Shown: piece by piece, positions 1-8,588 of the stretch
Layout: each line of letters opens with the position of its first letter
How positions within the stretch are numbered: the stretch's first letter is position 1
NCBI GenBank assembly: GCA_947304115.1
Contig: CAMZAE010000005.1
Location: forward strand, 1 to 64,000
Direction of reading: 5' to 3'
From: an uncultured Prevotellaceae bacterium
GTDB taxonomy: Bacteria > Bacteroidota > Bacteroidia > Bacteroidales > Bacteroidaceae
DNA: 64,000 nucleotides
Position numbers and translations under genes: made by a program
The notes under the pieces: generated by a model
What the model saw: the letters and a program-made list of their open reading frames with translations, nothing else
What the model was told of the DNA's origin: nothing
Databases searched by the model: none

Positions 1-54
1 CCTCGCGGCACTACCACCTCAAAGTAGCGCGTCTACCAATTCCGCCACCTCTCC
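1..54 (-). tRNA. tRNA-Leu(GAG), 3' part cut by window edge
   Basis: Read on the minus strand, the sequence begins GGAGAGGTGGCGGAATTGG and has a leucine-type D arm (AATTGGTAGACGC). A five-pair anticodon stem CTACT/GGTAG closes the 7-nt loop TTGAGGT, which puts anticodon GAG at 34-36. The variable arm begins GTGCCGCGAGG, as expected for a class II tRNA. The T arm and acceptor 3' strand lie outside the window. Identity is read directly from the loop. Confidence 0.93.
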
Positions 55-221
55 ATCAAATATGTCTTTCCAATAAATTAGGCATCACCATAATGGCAGC
101 CTTAAAGGGCATTTCCCCTGAAATGCGAATGCAAAGGTACATCTTTTTTTTATTCTGACAAAACTTTCCGACACTTTTTTCCCTCTTTGCCGCATTTTTG
201 TTCAAAACGTTGCACTTCAAC

Positions 222-398
222 TTACCATTCTTCGTCCCAAATAGATTTGTTGGTAATGGTGCTGTATTCTTCTTTCGCCCAACCGCCGTTGCCATCTTCA
301 AGAGTAGTGCCATCGTTTAACGTTAAGGAATCTGCGATAGGACGTACGATGCCGATGTTCACAACAATAACTTCGGGTATGATATATGTCTTTTTCAT
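222..398 (-). CDS. Short 58-aa peptide of the MKKTYIxPEV type
   Basis: An intact 58-codon frame starts with ATG at 398 and stops with TAA at 222. The N-terminus MKKTYIIPEVIVVNIGIVRP resembles the many short Bacteroidales peptides that open MKKxYxxPE followed by alternating hydrophobic residues. The rest is polar and acidic and ends WDEEW. There is no signal peptide or transmembrane segment. It lies about 150 bp downstream of the large secreted protein gene on the same strand, separated by a purine/pyrimidine repeat. No promoter box is evident. Function unknown. The length, intact frame and family-like N-terminus support a real gene, but codon evidence is thin. Confidence 0.6.
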   Translation of the reverse strand: MKKTYIIPEVIVVNIGIVRPIADSLTLNDGTTLEDGNGGWAKEEYSTITNKSIWDEEW

Positions 399-419
399 CT
401 TGTGAATGTATTATTATTT

Positions 420-545
420 TGTAGATAGAGGGAGTTAGAGGAAGATATGCGGCTTCGCCGCGTAGATAGAGGAATCTTCTTTTATCTTCTTCTATCTCCT
501 TCTATCTCCTTTTATCTTCTTCTTCTTCTTCTTCTATCTCCTTAA
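420..545. repeat. Polypurine/polypyrimidine repeat with hairpin
   Basis: A purine-rich arm (about 421-446, AGATAGAGGGAGTTAGAGG) is followed by the perfect mini-hairpin GCGGC-TTC-GCCGC (449-461). A pyrimidine arm of repeated TTCTTCTATCTCC units then runs to 545. The arms are broadly complementary, so a long imperfect hairpin can form just after the stop codon of the secreted protein gene (minus strand). It may act as its terminator; that role is inferred. Confidence 0.65.
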
Positions 546-3248
546 TTAAAATAAAACCTTTTTCCCATTGACAATGTTAATGCCTTTGACATACGTCGAC
601 CTTTGGTTCTGTGTCTTGTGCAGACGCTGGCCGGCGAGGTTAAAGATAGCTGCCCCCTCTCCTGTCTCTCCGAGGGGAGAGGCGATGCCTGTTGCTTCGT
701 CGTCGAAGTCGAAGACAAAGCCCTTGATAGACGCAGCATTGGTTGACGTGAGATAGGCACGGTTGGCGGGCAGTTCATTCTTGTTCCAATGATAGAAGCC
801 TACCACATCGTCCTTGCCGAGGAAGTAGTCGCTGGCACCTGTCACAGCCGCGGGCTTGAAAGTGCCTGTCAGCTTGGTTGCTGTCAAGGGATCAAGGCTA
901 TAGTTGCCGCAGCTATAGGTCAGAGAGGCAGTGCCGCTTGAGCCTTTCAGGATGACCGGTGTACCGGCAGGAATCACGCCGCCTTCCACTTCTGTAAGAT
1001 GAGCACGACCATCGGTAAGGTCTTCATCGCCAGCGATGGTATAGGCTGTTGTGCCGCTGCTCAAAGTTACTTGGTAAGGCATACAGAGGGTTGCATAGTA
1101 GAAGCCATCGCCACCATTATTGAGAGTGACTTCTGCATCGGGAACAGCCTCAATCCATGTGCAGGAGTTGCCATCGTTGCGGGCACTTGTGCTGTTCCAT
1201 GTCTGAAGCCAGCCGTCGCCGCCTGCGCCATTTACATTCATATAATAGTTTGTGCCAAGCTTGCTGAAGCAGAATGAATTAAGTGCGTCTGCATAGTAGC
1301 GATTATTCGAGAAGTGAAGGTTCCATCTGTCAGAGCTGGTTCTCAACACTGTGTTTGCAGCCTCGCCTCCTGAGGCACCAGGAGCCACCTCGCCAACCGT
1401 CAGGCCATAATCAGCGCCTTTGTGTTTGTTGATGATTTGGTAGCCGTCGTGGAGGTTGCCGATGAATGCCCACTGGAAGGCATCGCTGGCACGGACGATG
1501 GGTGTGGCATCAAACTCAGAGTCGTTCCATTCAGATGGCTCTGCCGGATATTCTGCATCGTGCAAGTGGTATGGCTCTCTGTCTTCCCATGCCATATAAC
1601 GGTATTTTATGCCCCTTTTGAGATTGTACCAATGAGCGTGCTCGTAATCAGCAGACACGGTGAAAGGCAGATATTCCTCGTAGTTGCCAACTTCTGCTAT
1701 CTTATATTGGTTTGCATCGTGAGCCTGATACCAGTTACTCGTAGGATCAAGGACTTCAACAAGTTGGGTTGCCTGTGTGTTGAAGCCTCGGCCTGTTTGC
1801 ACAACATAGAACTGATATGGATACTCTGCTTCATCTGTGTCAAAGAAATCGACGGAGGCGATGTCGCCGGTAATGTTTGTAAACGAACCGGACGTGGAGA
1901 GATACATGCCTGTACGCAGGTTGCGCAAGCGGTAATGGCCGTTGCGTTTGCTGATTGTAAACAACTTTTCTTCTGTCAAGGCTGTTGTGTTGCCATAGTC
2001 ACCTGTGCCGCTGCCGACCAATGCCGTTCCGCCAGCATTCACGGTAAGGGGATAGCCTGCAGTTCTTTTTGCCGTGATTTGATAGACCTTCGCCTCGTTG
2101 AAGAAGGTTGCAGGACCATTGAAGACGCTGAGGGCTTCCGCTGTATTCAAGGTTTCCCCCTCAACTTCCTCAACACTAAAGCCGTTTGCATCTGGGTCAT
2201 TTGAATTGGCCCAGCACAGTAAAGCAACCTTATAATTTGTGTTATCTATATTGACATAAGCATTTCCCAGTCCAGGAGGGCTGAACCTGATTTTTGAGCC
2301 TTCGTTGTTGCCATCACCATCTTTCAGAACTTCAAGAGCAGTGCCACGGTCAGTCACCAACTTTGTCGCCATGTAATAGCCACCTCCATATTTATAACCT
2401 GAATAACGTGAATGCCAGAATTTCTTTGTTTCCTTATTGTAGAAATAATACAGGCCGTCTATGTTAATGATACCCCACTTGCGGTATTTTGCATCAGGGT
2501 TGGCACTTGGATTGGCACTTGCATTGCTTGATACCACTTCGCTCAAGTCATTGCTCAGCGTCATATAGCCGCGAGACGTCCTCACGGTATAGACCTTGTC
2601 ATTGGCAAGTTGCAGCGGGGATGTGACGAGTGGTGTACCGTCTGTGGTGGCAAATCGCCAAATGTATTTGGCGACATTTTTAATTGAACCCATGTGTGCA
2701 ACGCCATCAACCTCTGCAATGTCCCAGAATGTATCTGAGCAATCGCCTCCCCACGTTCCGACGCCTTCTGATGCTGTATTGCCAGCACGAATTGCATAAT
2801 TGCCTTTTTGGTCGCCATCGCCTTTCAAGAAAAGGACTTTAGTCTGAAAAGCAGACTCACTTGTATGATTGCCAAACTCCAATGGCTTCTGACGGAATGT
2901 GCCGTCTGCAAAAGGATGACCTGCTGCGGAGTGGAACTCGCCGTCAACACCAACCCTCTTTGTTGTACTACCAACATTGAATGTGAAATGATAACCCTTT
3001 TCATAGTCGCCGGAAGTGCCTGCAATCACGTTGAAAACGCCTTTTTGAGCAGCATTGCTTGTCAATTCGCCATCAAGCTTCACATACCACCTGGTACCGT
3101 TCACCACGGTGTAGATGGTGTAGCTTTTGCCTGCAACAATGGTGTTCAAGGCATTGGTGTACTCCGTGCTCGTTAAATAAGCACTCGCCTTTAGCCCGCC
3201 AATGAGGAAGATTATGGCGGCAAGTAAAATAGGTGTTGTTTTTTTCAT
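546..3248 (-). CDS. Secreted surface protein with Prevotella-type C-terminal tail (900 aa)
   Basis: The start chosen is ATG at 3248 because it gives a clean signal peptide (MKKTTPILLAAIIFLIGG, then ASA). The longer in-frame start runs through the promoter. The body is Gly/Asn/aromatic-rich beta-type sequence with recurring modules that open with a K.Y.I/V strand (near residues 35, 225 and 395), suggestive of beta-trefoil or lectin-like repeats; I do not recognise a named domain. The C-terminus has a beta-rich domain ending IFNLAGQRLHK...GINIVNGKKVLF, the tail common in Prevotella secreted proteins and reminiscent of type IX secretion tails. A -7 box lies 37 nt upstream. The segment ASPLGETGEGAAI just before the tail is encoded by a GC-rich hairpin that also occurs, in variant form, in the S9 peptidase gene. 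Likely outer surface or secreted; substrate unknown. Confidence 0.85.
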   Translation of the reverse strand: MKKTTPILLAAIIFLIGGLKASAYLTSTEYTNALNTIVAGKSYTIYTVVNGTRWYVKLDGELTSNAAQKGVFNVIAGTSGDYEKGYHFTFNVGSTTKRVGVDGEFHSAAGHPFADGTFRQKPLEFGNHTSESAFQTKVLFLKGDGDQKGNYAIRAGNTASEGVGTWGGDCSDTFWDIAEVDGVAHMGSIKNVAKYIWRFATTDGTPLVTSPLQLANDKVYTVRTSRGYMTLSNDLSEVVSSNASANPSANPDAKYRKWGIINIDGLYYFYNKETKKFWHSRYSGYKYGGGYYMATKLVTDRGTALEVLKDGDGNNEGSKIRFSPPGLGNAYVNIDNTNYKVALLCWANSNDPDANGFSVEEVEGETLNTAEALSVFNGPATFFNEAKVYQITAKRTAGYPLTVNAGGTALVGSGTGDYGNTTALTEEKLFTISKRNGHYRLRNLRTGMYLSTSGSFTNITGDIASVDFFDTDEAEYPYQFYVVQTGRGFNTQATQLVEVLDPTSNWYQAHDANQYKIAEVGNYEEYLPFTVSADYEHAHWYNLKRGIKYRYMAWEDREPYHLHDAEYPAEPSEWNDSEFDATPIVRASDAFQWAFIGNLHDGYQIINKHKGADYGLTVGEVAPGASGGEAANTVLRTSSDRWNLHFSNNRYYADALNSFCFSKLGTNYYMNVNGAGGDGWLQTWNSTSARNDGNSCTWIEAVPDAEVTLNNGGDGFYYATLCMPYQVTLSSGTTAYTIAGDEDLTDGRAHLTEVEGGVIPAGTPVILKGSSGTASLTYSCGNYSLDPLTATKLTGTFKPAAVTGASDYFLGKDDVVGFYHWNKNELPANRAYLTSTNAASIKGFVFDFDDEATGIASPLGETGEGAAIFNLAGQRLHKTQNQRSTYVKGINIVNGKKVLF
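652..688. repeat. GC-rich hairpin element inside coding sequence
   Basis: GCTGCCCCCTCTCC is followed by TCTCTCCGAGGGGAGAGG. CCTCTCC pairs with GGAGAGG. It shares GCTGCCCCCTC with a second copy at 13279-13316 and is translated in frame. Confidence 0.5.
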
Positions 3249-3285
3249 CTTAGTTTGTGTTTTTCTGTTGTGACAATTTTCCGTA

Positions 3286-3293
3286 CAAAGATA
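3286..3293 (-). promoter_or_regulatory. Promoter -7 box of secreted protein gene
   Basis: TATCTTTG on the minus strand matches TAnnTTTG, with 37 nt to the start at 3248. Confidence 0.75.
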
Positions 3294-3549
3294 CACACAA
3301 ATTAAGAATTTACCCCCCCCGTCAGTTAAATGATGTTAAACGCGCGCGCTATGTGCAAATAGTGCGCCAATTGCCCTTATGTTCGGGGTACGAAGGGCTG
3401 AAAAATGCTCTTCATTGGCTTTTTTCTGGCAAAAAGAGCCGTGAGGAAAGATATGATGCAGAGAAAGCGTGTGGCATAATTTGATATTCCCTCTTCCCTT
3501 TTGCGAGAAAGGCTCTCCCTTGCAGGGAGAACTATAACTTGGGCAGGAG

Positions 3550-3647
3550 CATTCTTCGTTTTACGTCGCAAATTGTGCAATTTGCGTCGTGAAATGTAGA
3601 AATTACGTCGTAAAATGTACAATTTACGACGTAAAATAAAGAATTCC
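3550..3647. repeat. Palindromic 22-bp-unit repeat, copy 1
   Basis: Four successive units of about 22 bp built on TTACGTCGTAAAATGTACAA occupy 3559-3640. The ends are inverted (ATTCTTCGTTTTACGTCG left; CGACGTAAAATAAAGAATTC right), so the whole block is a near-palindrome. A copy about 90% identical lies at 61349-61440. It falls in a 500-bp gap upstream of the SIMPL gene. No transposase is nearby; it looks like a MITE-like or structured intergenic element. Confidence 0.75.
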
Positions 3648-3804
3648 GACAGTGGGGTGTGAAGTCTCCGCGAGTGGAAAAGGGGTTTTTTGAGTGTGAA
3701 AATGAATTTTTCTTTGTCCTGCCGATTGTGGTTCCGTGTTTTTTTTCTACTTTTACACTCTGAAAGAAACAAATATGTGGAATTAAATAAAAATTGAAAT
3801 CACC

Positions 3805-4524
3805 ATGAAAATTCAGTTCAAGTTTGCAGGCGAGGCGTTGATACTCGCCGCAGGGCTTTTCCTGGCAGGAGGCGCCATCAAGCAGGGTATTGTGCAGTTC
3901 AAGGAGATGGACCGTACCGTGACGGCCAAAGGCCTTTCGGAGAAGGAAGTGAAGGCAGACAAGGCGACCTGGCCGCTCAAGTTCAAGGAACTGGGCAACA
4001 ATCCCGCAGAGATTTATGATTGCATAGAAAATGACACGCGCATCGTTGTGGAGTTCTTGAAGAAGAACGGTATCAGCGACGATGAAATCACACAGGCCCC
4101 TCCCATCATGGTTGACCAACAGGCCAACATGAGCTACAGCAGCGAGCAGGTACGCTATCGCTATAAGGCCAATTGTGTTGTGACCGTTGTGAGCAAGAAT
4201 GTGGACCTTGTGCGCAAACTGGTTAGCAAGCAGACAGAGTTGATGCGTCAGGGTGTCACCATCGTCGGCAACGAGTACGACGAGAACGCTTCAGTAAGCT
4301 ATGAATTCACCGGTCTGAACAATATCAAGCCGGAGATGATAGCCGAAGCCACGAAGAACGCCCGCAAGACTGCCGAGCGCTTTGCCGAGGATTCCGAGAG
4401 CAAGCTGGGCAAGATACGTACTGCCGACCAGGGGCAGTTCAGCATCGAGGACCGCGACCAGAACACACCTTGGCTGAAGAATGTCCGTGTCGTGACGACT
4501 GTTGTGTATTACCTGAAAGATTGA
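3805..4524 (+). CDS. SIMPL domain-containing protein (DUF541 type)
   Basis: A 239-aa protein with one N-terminal hydrophobic segment (residues about 8-27) followed by a periplasmic SIMPL domain. This is recognised from the opening DRTVTAKGLSEKEVKADKA, the central Q...RYRYKANCVVTV strands and the C-terminal helix NARKTAERFAEDSESKLG. The family is held to be periplasmic or surface-associated, with poorly defined roles in stress tolerance. It stands alone between a palindromic repeat block and a strong terminator. No TAnnTTTG box is obvious close to the start. Confidence 0.88.
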   Translation: MKIQFKFAGEALILAAGLFLAGGAIKQGIVQFKEMDRTVTAKGLSEKEVKADKATWPLKFKELGNNPAEIYDCIENDTRIVVEFLKKNGISDDEITQAPPIMVDQQANMSYSSEQVRYRYKANCVVTVVSKNVDLVRKLVSKQTELMRQGVTIVGNEYDENASVSYEFTGLNNIKPEMIAEATKNARKTAERFAEDSESKLGKIRTADQGQFSIEDRDQNTPWLKNVRVVTTVVYYLKD

Positions 4525-4545
4525 CTTCCAACAGACTTCATAGGG

Positions 4546-4585
4546 AAAGCAAGTGCCCGACCTCGTGAGGCCGGGCACTTGCTTT
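4546..4585. terminator. Bidirectional terminator
   Basis: Perfect arms AAAGCAAGTGCCCG and CGGGCACTTGCTTT enclose CCTCGTGAGG. It lies between the convergent SIMPL and peptide transporter genes and serves both. Confidence 0.9.
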
Positions 4586-4587
4586 AT

Positions 4588-6099
4588 TTACGCTACCTTA
4601 TTAAGCTTTTTGATAATCGAGAAGATGAAGAGGGCGGCAAGGAGGCAGATGCCCATCAAGGTGCCCCAGACGATGTAGAGCGGCATGTCCCACATGTGGC
4701 CGGGAATGCTGACAAGCTTGTTGCCAAGAGCCGTTGCCACGAACCATCCGCCCATCATCATGCCTTTGTACTTGGGAGGCGCCACCTTCGTCACGAATGA
4801 GATACCGATGGGCGAGAGCAGCAGCTCGGCAAAGGTCAGGATGAGGTAGGTGCTGACGAGCAGGTTGGGGTTGAAGTCATAGACATGGTTGGGATGGTCG
4901 GTTGCAGGCAAACCGAAGCTGCAAACCATCATCAGCAGGTAGGCACAGGCGGCGACGAGCATACCGAGGCCAATCTTGACGGGAGCCTTGGGTTCCTTCC
5001 CCTTCTTGGCAAGCCAACCGAAGAGGGCGATGCTGACGGGAGTCAGTGCTACCACAAAGCAAGGGTTGAACTGCTGGAAGATGGGAGCATCGACGGTGAC
5101 AACCTCGCCGGCTGTCTGCACATAGCTGTAGCCGAGGATTGCTGCAGGCACGGCAATGAGCAGGGCATTGATGGTCTTGCCTTTTGCGCTGCCGCCGCTG
5201 AGCAAACCGCAGATGCCATAGACAATGAGGATGCACCAAATGAGGTTCATCACGTTGAACTCCATGCCTGTAATGCCTGTGGCGGAACGGGCCGTGAACT
5301 CATCGGCAAACCATGTCAGCGTCAGGCCGTTCTGGTGGAAAGCCATCCAGAAGAAGATGACGACAGCGAAGACAAGGCAGAGGCAGACGATGCGCTCACG
5401 AGTCTCGGCGGGCGACATCTCCTCAACCTTCTCTTGCTCCTTGTCCCTTGCCCCTTGCTCCTTTTTCACTGTGAGCACCTGCTTGTAGGTGCTTCTGCCA
5501 AGGAAATAGATAAGGATGGAGACGATGACCGAGACGCAGGCCACGGCGAAGGCGAAGTGATAGGAGTCGGCTTTGCTGTAGCCGAGTGATGCCTGTGCCC
5601 AGTCCATAATCCTGATGGCTGCCGTAGGAGCGAACAAGGCACCGACGTTGATGGCCATGTAGAAGAGGGAGAAGCCGGAGTCGCGCTTGTTGGCGTACTC
5701 GGGGGCATTATAGAGGTCGCCCACCATGACCTGCAGATTGCCCTTGAAGAGACCTGTGCCGAGGCTGACAAGCAACAGAGCCGCGCCCATCGCTGCGATG
5801 GCGACGGTGCCGCTGCCCAGAGGCACAGACAGCAGCAGATAGCCGAAGAACATAATCAGGATGCCGATGACGACCATCTTGCTGTAGCCCCAGCGGTCGG
5901 CTGCCATACCGCCGATGAGCGGCAGGAAATAGACGGCGGTTAGAAACCAGGTGTAAATCTCGCTCGCCGTACCAGCGGCAAAACCGAAATTCTCACCGAG
6001 AAAGAGTGCAAAGACAGCGAGCATCGTGTAGTAGCCGAAGCGCTCGCCTGTGTTGGCAAGGGCAAGTGTCCACAAGCCTTTAGGTTGACCTTCAAACAT
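4588..6099 (-). CDS. POT-family peptide:proton symporter
   Basis: A 503-aa integral membrane protein with about 12-14 hydrophobic segments. POT/PTR2 family signatures are the N-terminal GERFGYY (residues 18-24), LVSLGTGLFKGNLQVMVGDL and DSGFSLFYMAINVGA. The family imports di- and tripeptides with protons across the inner membrane. The first glutamate of the proton-coupling ExxER motif is replaced by asparagine (NTGER, residues 16-20), which could alter coupling or substrate. A charged loop near residue 215 (KKEQGARDKEQEKVEE) is encoded by a low-complexity CCTTGCCCCTTGCTCC stretch. A -7 box lies 32 nt upstream. Monocistronic between a terminator and the divergent sulP gene. Confidence 0.92.
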   Translation of the reverse strand: MFEGQPKGLWTLALANTGERFGYYTMLAVFALFLGENFGFAAGTASEIYTWFLTAVYFLPLIGGMAADRWGYSKMVVIGILIMFFGYLLLSVPLGSGTVAIAAMGAALLLVSLGTGLFKGNLQVMVGDLYNAPEYANKRDSGFSLFYMAINVGALFAPTAAIRIMDWAQASLGYSKADSYHFAFAVACVSVIVSILIYFLGRSTYKQVLTVKKEQGARDKEQEKVEEMSPAETRERIVCLCLVFAVVIFFWMAFHQNGLTLTWFADEFTARSATGITGMEFNVMNLIWCILIVYGICGLLSGGSAKGKTINALLIAVPAAILGYSYVQTAGEVVTVDAPIFQQFNPCFVVALTPVSIALFGWLAKKGKEPKAPVKIGLGMLVAACAYLLMMVCSFGLPATDHPNHVYDFNPNLLVSTYLILTFAELLLSPIGISFVTKVAPPKYKGMMMGGWFVATALGNKLVSIPGHMWDMPLYIVWGTLMGICLLAALFIFSIIKKLNKVA

Positions 6100-6131
6100 A
6101 GTTTTCTTTGATTTAAGTTAATTTTTGCGGG

Positions 6132-6139
6132 CAAAGATA
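6132..6139 (-). promoter_or_regulatory. Promoter -7 box of peptide transporter gene
   Basis: TATCTTTG on the minus strand, 32 nt before the start at 6099. Confidence 0.75.
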
Positions 6140-6143
6140 CGAA

Positions 6144-6178
6144 TAAATTAAGAATTAAGAATTAAGAATTAGGAATTA
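6144..6178. repeat. AATTAAG heptamer repeat
   Basis: About four units of GAATTAA/GAATTAG lie between the divergent transporter promoters. It belongs to the class of 7-bp degenerate repeats found across this window. Confidence 0.6.
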
Positions 6179-6182
6179 TTTG

Positions 6183-6190
6183 TAATTTTG
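6183..6190 (+). promoter_or_regulatory. Promoter -7 box of sulP gene
   Basis: TAATTTTG, 20 nt before ATG 6211, divergent from the peptide transporter promoter. Confidence 0.7.
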
Positions 6191-6210
6191 CCGCAGAAAA
6201 GGATATTGCT

Positions 6211-7950
6211 ATGAAAGGATTGGCATTCAAGCCCCGTTTGATGGACTGCATGAGGGGCTATACAAAGGAAACATTTATGAAGGACCTGATGGCGGGCATC
6301 ATCGTGGGCATTGTGGCCCTGCCCCTTGCCATCGCATTCGGCATCGCCAGCGGCGTGACGCCCGAAAAGGGCATCGTCACAGCCATTGTGGCCGGCTTCC
6401 TCATCTCGTTGCTCGGAGGTACGAAGGTACAGATAGGCGGCCCGACGGGAGCCTTCATCGTCATCATCTACGGCATCGTCAACAACCCGGAGTACGGTCT
6501 GCAAGGCTTGCTCATTGCCACCATTCTGGCAGGCGTCATCCTCATTGCCCTGGGTGCTTTCCGGCTGGGTGTTGTCATCAAGTTCATACCTTATCCTATT
6601 ATTATAGGCTTCACGGCAGGTATTGCCCTGACCATCTTCACAACGCAAATCGGCGACATCCTCGGCTTGACGCAAACAGCCGTCAGCACAACAGGCGAAA
6701 CCCTTCGCATTCCCCTGAAGACACCAGGCGACTTCGTGGGCAAATGGATATGCTATGCCGAGAACATCGGGACGTTCAACCTCTGGAACTTCATCGTCGC
6801 CATCGGTTCGCTGCTTGTCATCATCTTCTCGCCCAAGGCGTTGAAGAAGGTGCCCGGTCTCAACAAGATACCCGGCTCGCTCTATGGCATCCTGATTGGA
6901 ACGGCGGCTGTCATCCTTATGAAACAGTATGGCATAGAAGGCATCGACACCATCGGCGACCGCTTCCACATCCAGGCACAACTGCCAAAGATGGTCGTGC
7001 CGAGCATCACTTTCGAACTCATTCAGCAACTCATGCCAGTTGCCTTCACCATAGCCATCCTCGGCGCCATCGAGAGCCTGCTCTCCGCGACGGTGGCCGA
7101 CGGCGTCATCAGCGACAAGCACGACTCGAACATGGAGCTTATTGCGCAGGGTGTGGCGAACATGGTGACGCCGCTCTTTGGCGGCATCCCCGCCACGGGA
7201 GCCATCGCACGCACCATGACGAACATCAACAACGGCGGACGCACGCCGGTTGCAGGCATCATCCATGCCGTCGTGCTGCTCGCCATTCTGCTTCTCTTGA
7301 TGCCCTACGCCGAATACATCCCGATGGCTTCGCTGGCAGCAGTGCTGGTCATCGTGAGCTACAACATGAGCGGCTGGCGCACCATTCGTGGCCTGCTGAA
7401 GAACCCGAAGAGCGATGTCATCGTGCTCTGCGTGACCTTCTTCCTGACCGTCGTCTTCGACCTCACCATTGCCATAGAGGTCGGTCTTATCCTGGCTTGC
7501 GCCCTCTTTATGAAGCGCATCATGGAAACGACCGAAATCTCTGTCATCAAGGACGAAATAGACCTGGGCGATGCCTCGGACATGGCAATGCACGAGGAGC
7601 ATCTGGCGATTCCCGAAGGCTGTGCCGTCTATGAGATTAACGGCCCGTACTTCTTCGGCATCGCCAACAAGTTCGACGACCTGATGGCAAACATCGGGCA
7701 CAAGAAGCCGAAGGTGCGCATCATCCGAATGAGGAAGGTGCCTTTCATCGACTCGACAGGCATCCACAATCTGCAGACGCTCATTGAGATGAACCACGAG
7801 GAAGGCATCCACGTCATCCTCTCCGGCGTGAACCCGAAGGTGCACAGCCAACTGCAGAAGGCCCGTTTCTACGACCTTATGGAGAGCGACCACATCTGTC
7901 CGCACATCGATGTGGCTATAGAGAAGGCTCGTGAATTCCTCTCAAAATAA
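6211..7950 (+). CDS. SulP-family anion transporter with STAS domain
   Basis: A 579-aa protein. The transmembrane part (residues about 25-430) carries the SulP signatures AGIIVGIVALPLAIAFGIAS and GGPTGAFIVI, and GGIPATGAIART in the second half. A cytoplasmic STAS domain follows (residues about 450-575, with the FIDSTGIHNL segment). SulP proteins move sulfate, bicarbonate or other anions across the inner membrane, and the STAS domain is regulatory. Sequence alone does not separate sulfate from bicarbonate (BicA-like) transport, and no sulfur-assimilation genes are adjacent. A promoter lies 20 nt upstream. The gene ends against engB in a shared terminator. Confidence 0.92.
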   Translation: MKGLAFKPRLMDCMRGYTKETFMKDLMAGIIVGIVALPLAIAFGIASGVTPEKGIVTAIVAGFLISLLGGTKVQIGGPTGAFIVIIYGIVNNPEYGLQGLLIATILAGVILIALGAFRLGVVIKFIPYPIIIGFTAGIALTIFTTQIGDILGLTQTAVSTTGETLRIPLKTPGDFVGKWICYAENIGTFNLWNFIVAIGSLLVIIFSPKALKKVPGLNKIPGSLYGILIGTAAVILMKQYGIEGIDTIGDRFHIQAQLPKMVVPSITFELIQQLMPVAFTIAILGAIESLLSATVADGVISDKHDSNMELIAQGVANMVTPLFGGIPATGAIARTMTNINNGGRTPVAGIIHAVVLLAILLLLMPYAEYIPMASLAAVLVIVSYNMSGWRTIRGLLKNPKSDVIVLCVTFFLTVVFDLTIAIEVGLILACALFMKRIMETTEISVIKDEIDLGDASDMAMHEEHLAIPEGCAVYEINGPYFFGIANKFDDLMANIGHKKPKVRIIRMRKVPFIDSTGIHNLQTLIEMNHEEGIHVILSGVNPKVHSQLQKARFYDLMESDHICPHIDVAIEKAREFLSK

Positions 7951-7970
7951 AAAGGGCTGAAAAGAAAAAG

Positions 7971-7997
7971 AAAGATGTAAACGCCGTTTACATCTTT
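7971..7997. terminator. Shared terminator of sulP and engB
   Basis: The perfect inverted repeat AAAGATGTAAACG / CGTTTACATCTTT is centred on 7984. The engB stop codon lies inside the hairpin. Confidence 0.75.
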
Positions 7998-8581
7998 ATA
8001 ATATCGTCGATGTAGCCAAGCAACTCCTCCTTTCCCAGGCGTGTCTCGCTGCTGGTGATGAAATGAGGCGGAAGTTCTTCCCATTGCTTGGAGAGTTCGT
8101 CGAGATAGTGCTTGATGTTTGCCGTAAGTTTTCCGTTGGAGAGCTTGTCGGTTTTGGTGAACACGATACTGAAGGGAATGCCGTTCTCGCCGAGCCACTC
8201 AATGAATTCCATGTCAATGCGCTGCGGCTCGTGGCGCGAATCAATGAGAAGAAAAAGATTCATCATCTGTTCGCGCCGCAGGATGTAGCCTGTAATCATC
8301 CGTTGCAGTTCGTCGCGCTGCTTCTGCCCCCGTTTGGCATAGCCATATCCAGGGAGGTCAACGAGATACCAGTCCCCGTTGATGAGGAAATGGTTGATGA
8401 GAATGGTCTTCCCCGGCGTGGAAGATGTCTTTGCAAGGTGGTCGCGGCCTGTGAGCATGTTGATAAGGCTGGACTTGCCCACGTTGCTCCGTCCGATGAA
8501 GGCAAACTCCGGCAAGTCACCCTTGGGGCATTGCTCCACACGGGCACTACTGATAGTAAATTCGGCAGATTTAATGAGCAT
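7988..8581 (-). CDS. engB: Ribosome biogenesis GTPase EngB (YihA/YsxC)
   Basis: A 197-aa TrmE-Era-EngA-like GTPase. The G motifs are G1 GRSNVGKS (residues 30-37), a threonine in the STPGKT switch, G3 DLPGYG, G4 TKTD and a G5-like SSE. The length is typical. EngB is an essential cytoplasmic factor for 50S subunit maturation. It ends inside a terminator shared with the convergent sulP gene. The DUF3078 gene ends 7 nt upstream of its start on the same strand, so the two are probably co-transcribed from the promoter at 9912. Confidence 0.95.
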   Translation of the reverse strand: MLIKSAEFTISSARVEQCPKGDLPEFAFIGRSNVGKSSLINMLTGRDHLAKTSSTPGKTILINHFLINGDWYLVDLPGYGYAKRGQKQRDELQRMITGYILRREQMMNLFLLIDSRHEPQRIDMEFIEWLGENGIPFSIVFTKTDKLSNGKLTANIKHYLDELSKQWEELPPHFITSSETRLGKEELLGYIDDIIKM

Positions 8582-8588
8582 ATGGAAT

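Noticed and set aside
6169-7905. 578-codon open frame antisense to the SulP transporter gene
   Set aside because: The sense frame has clear SulP and STAS motifs. The antisense product is low-complexity (Asp/His/Val-rich), as expected from codon bias mirrored on the other strand.
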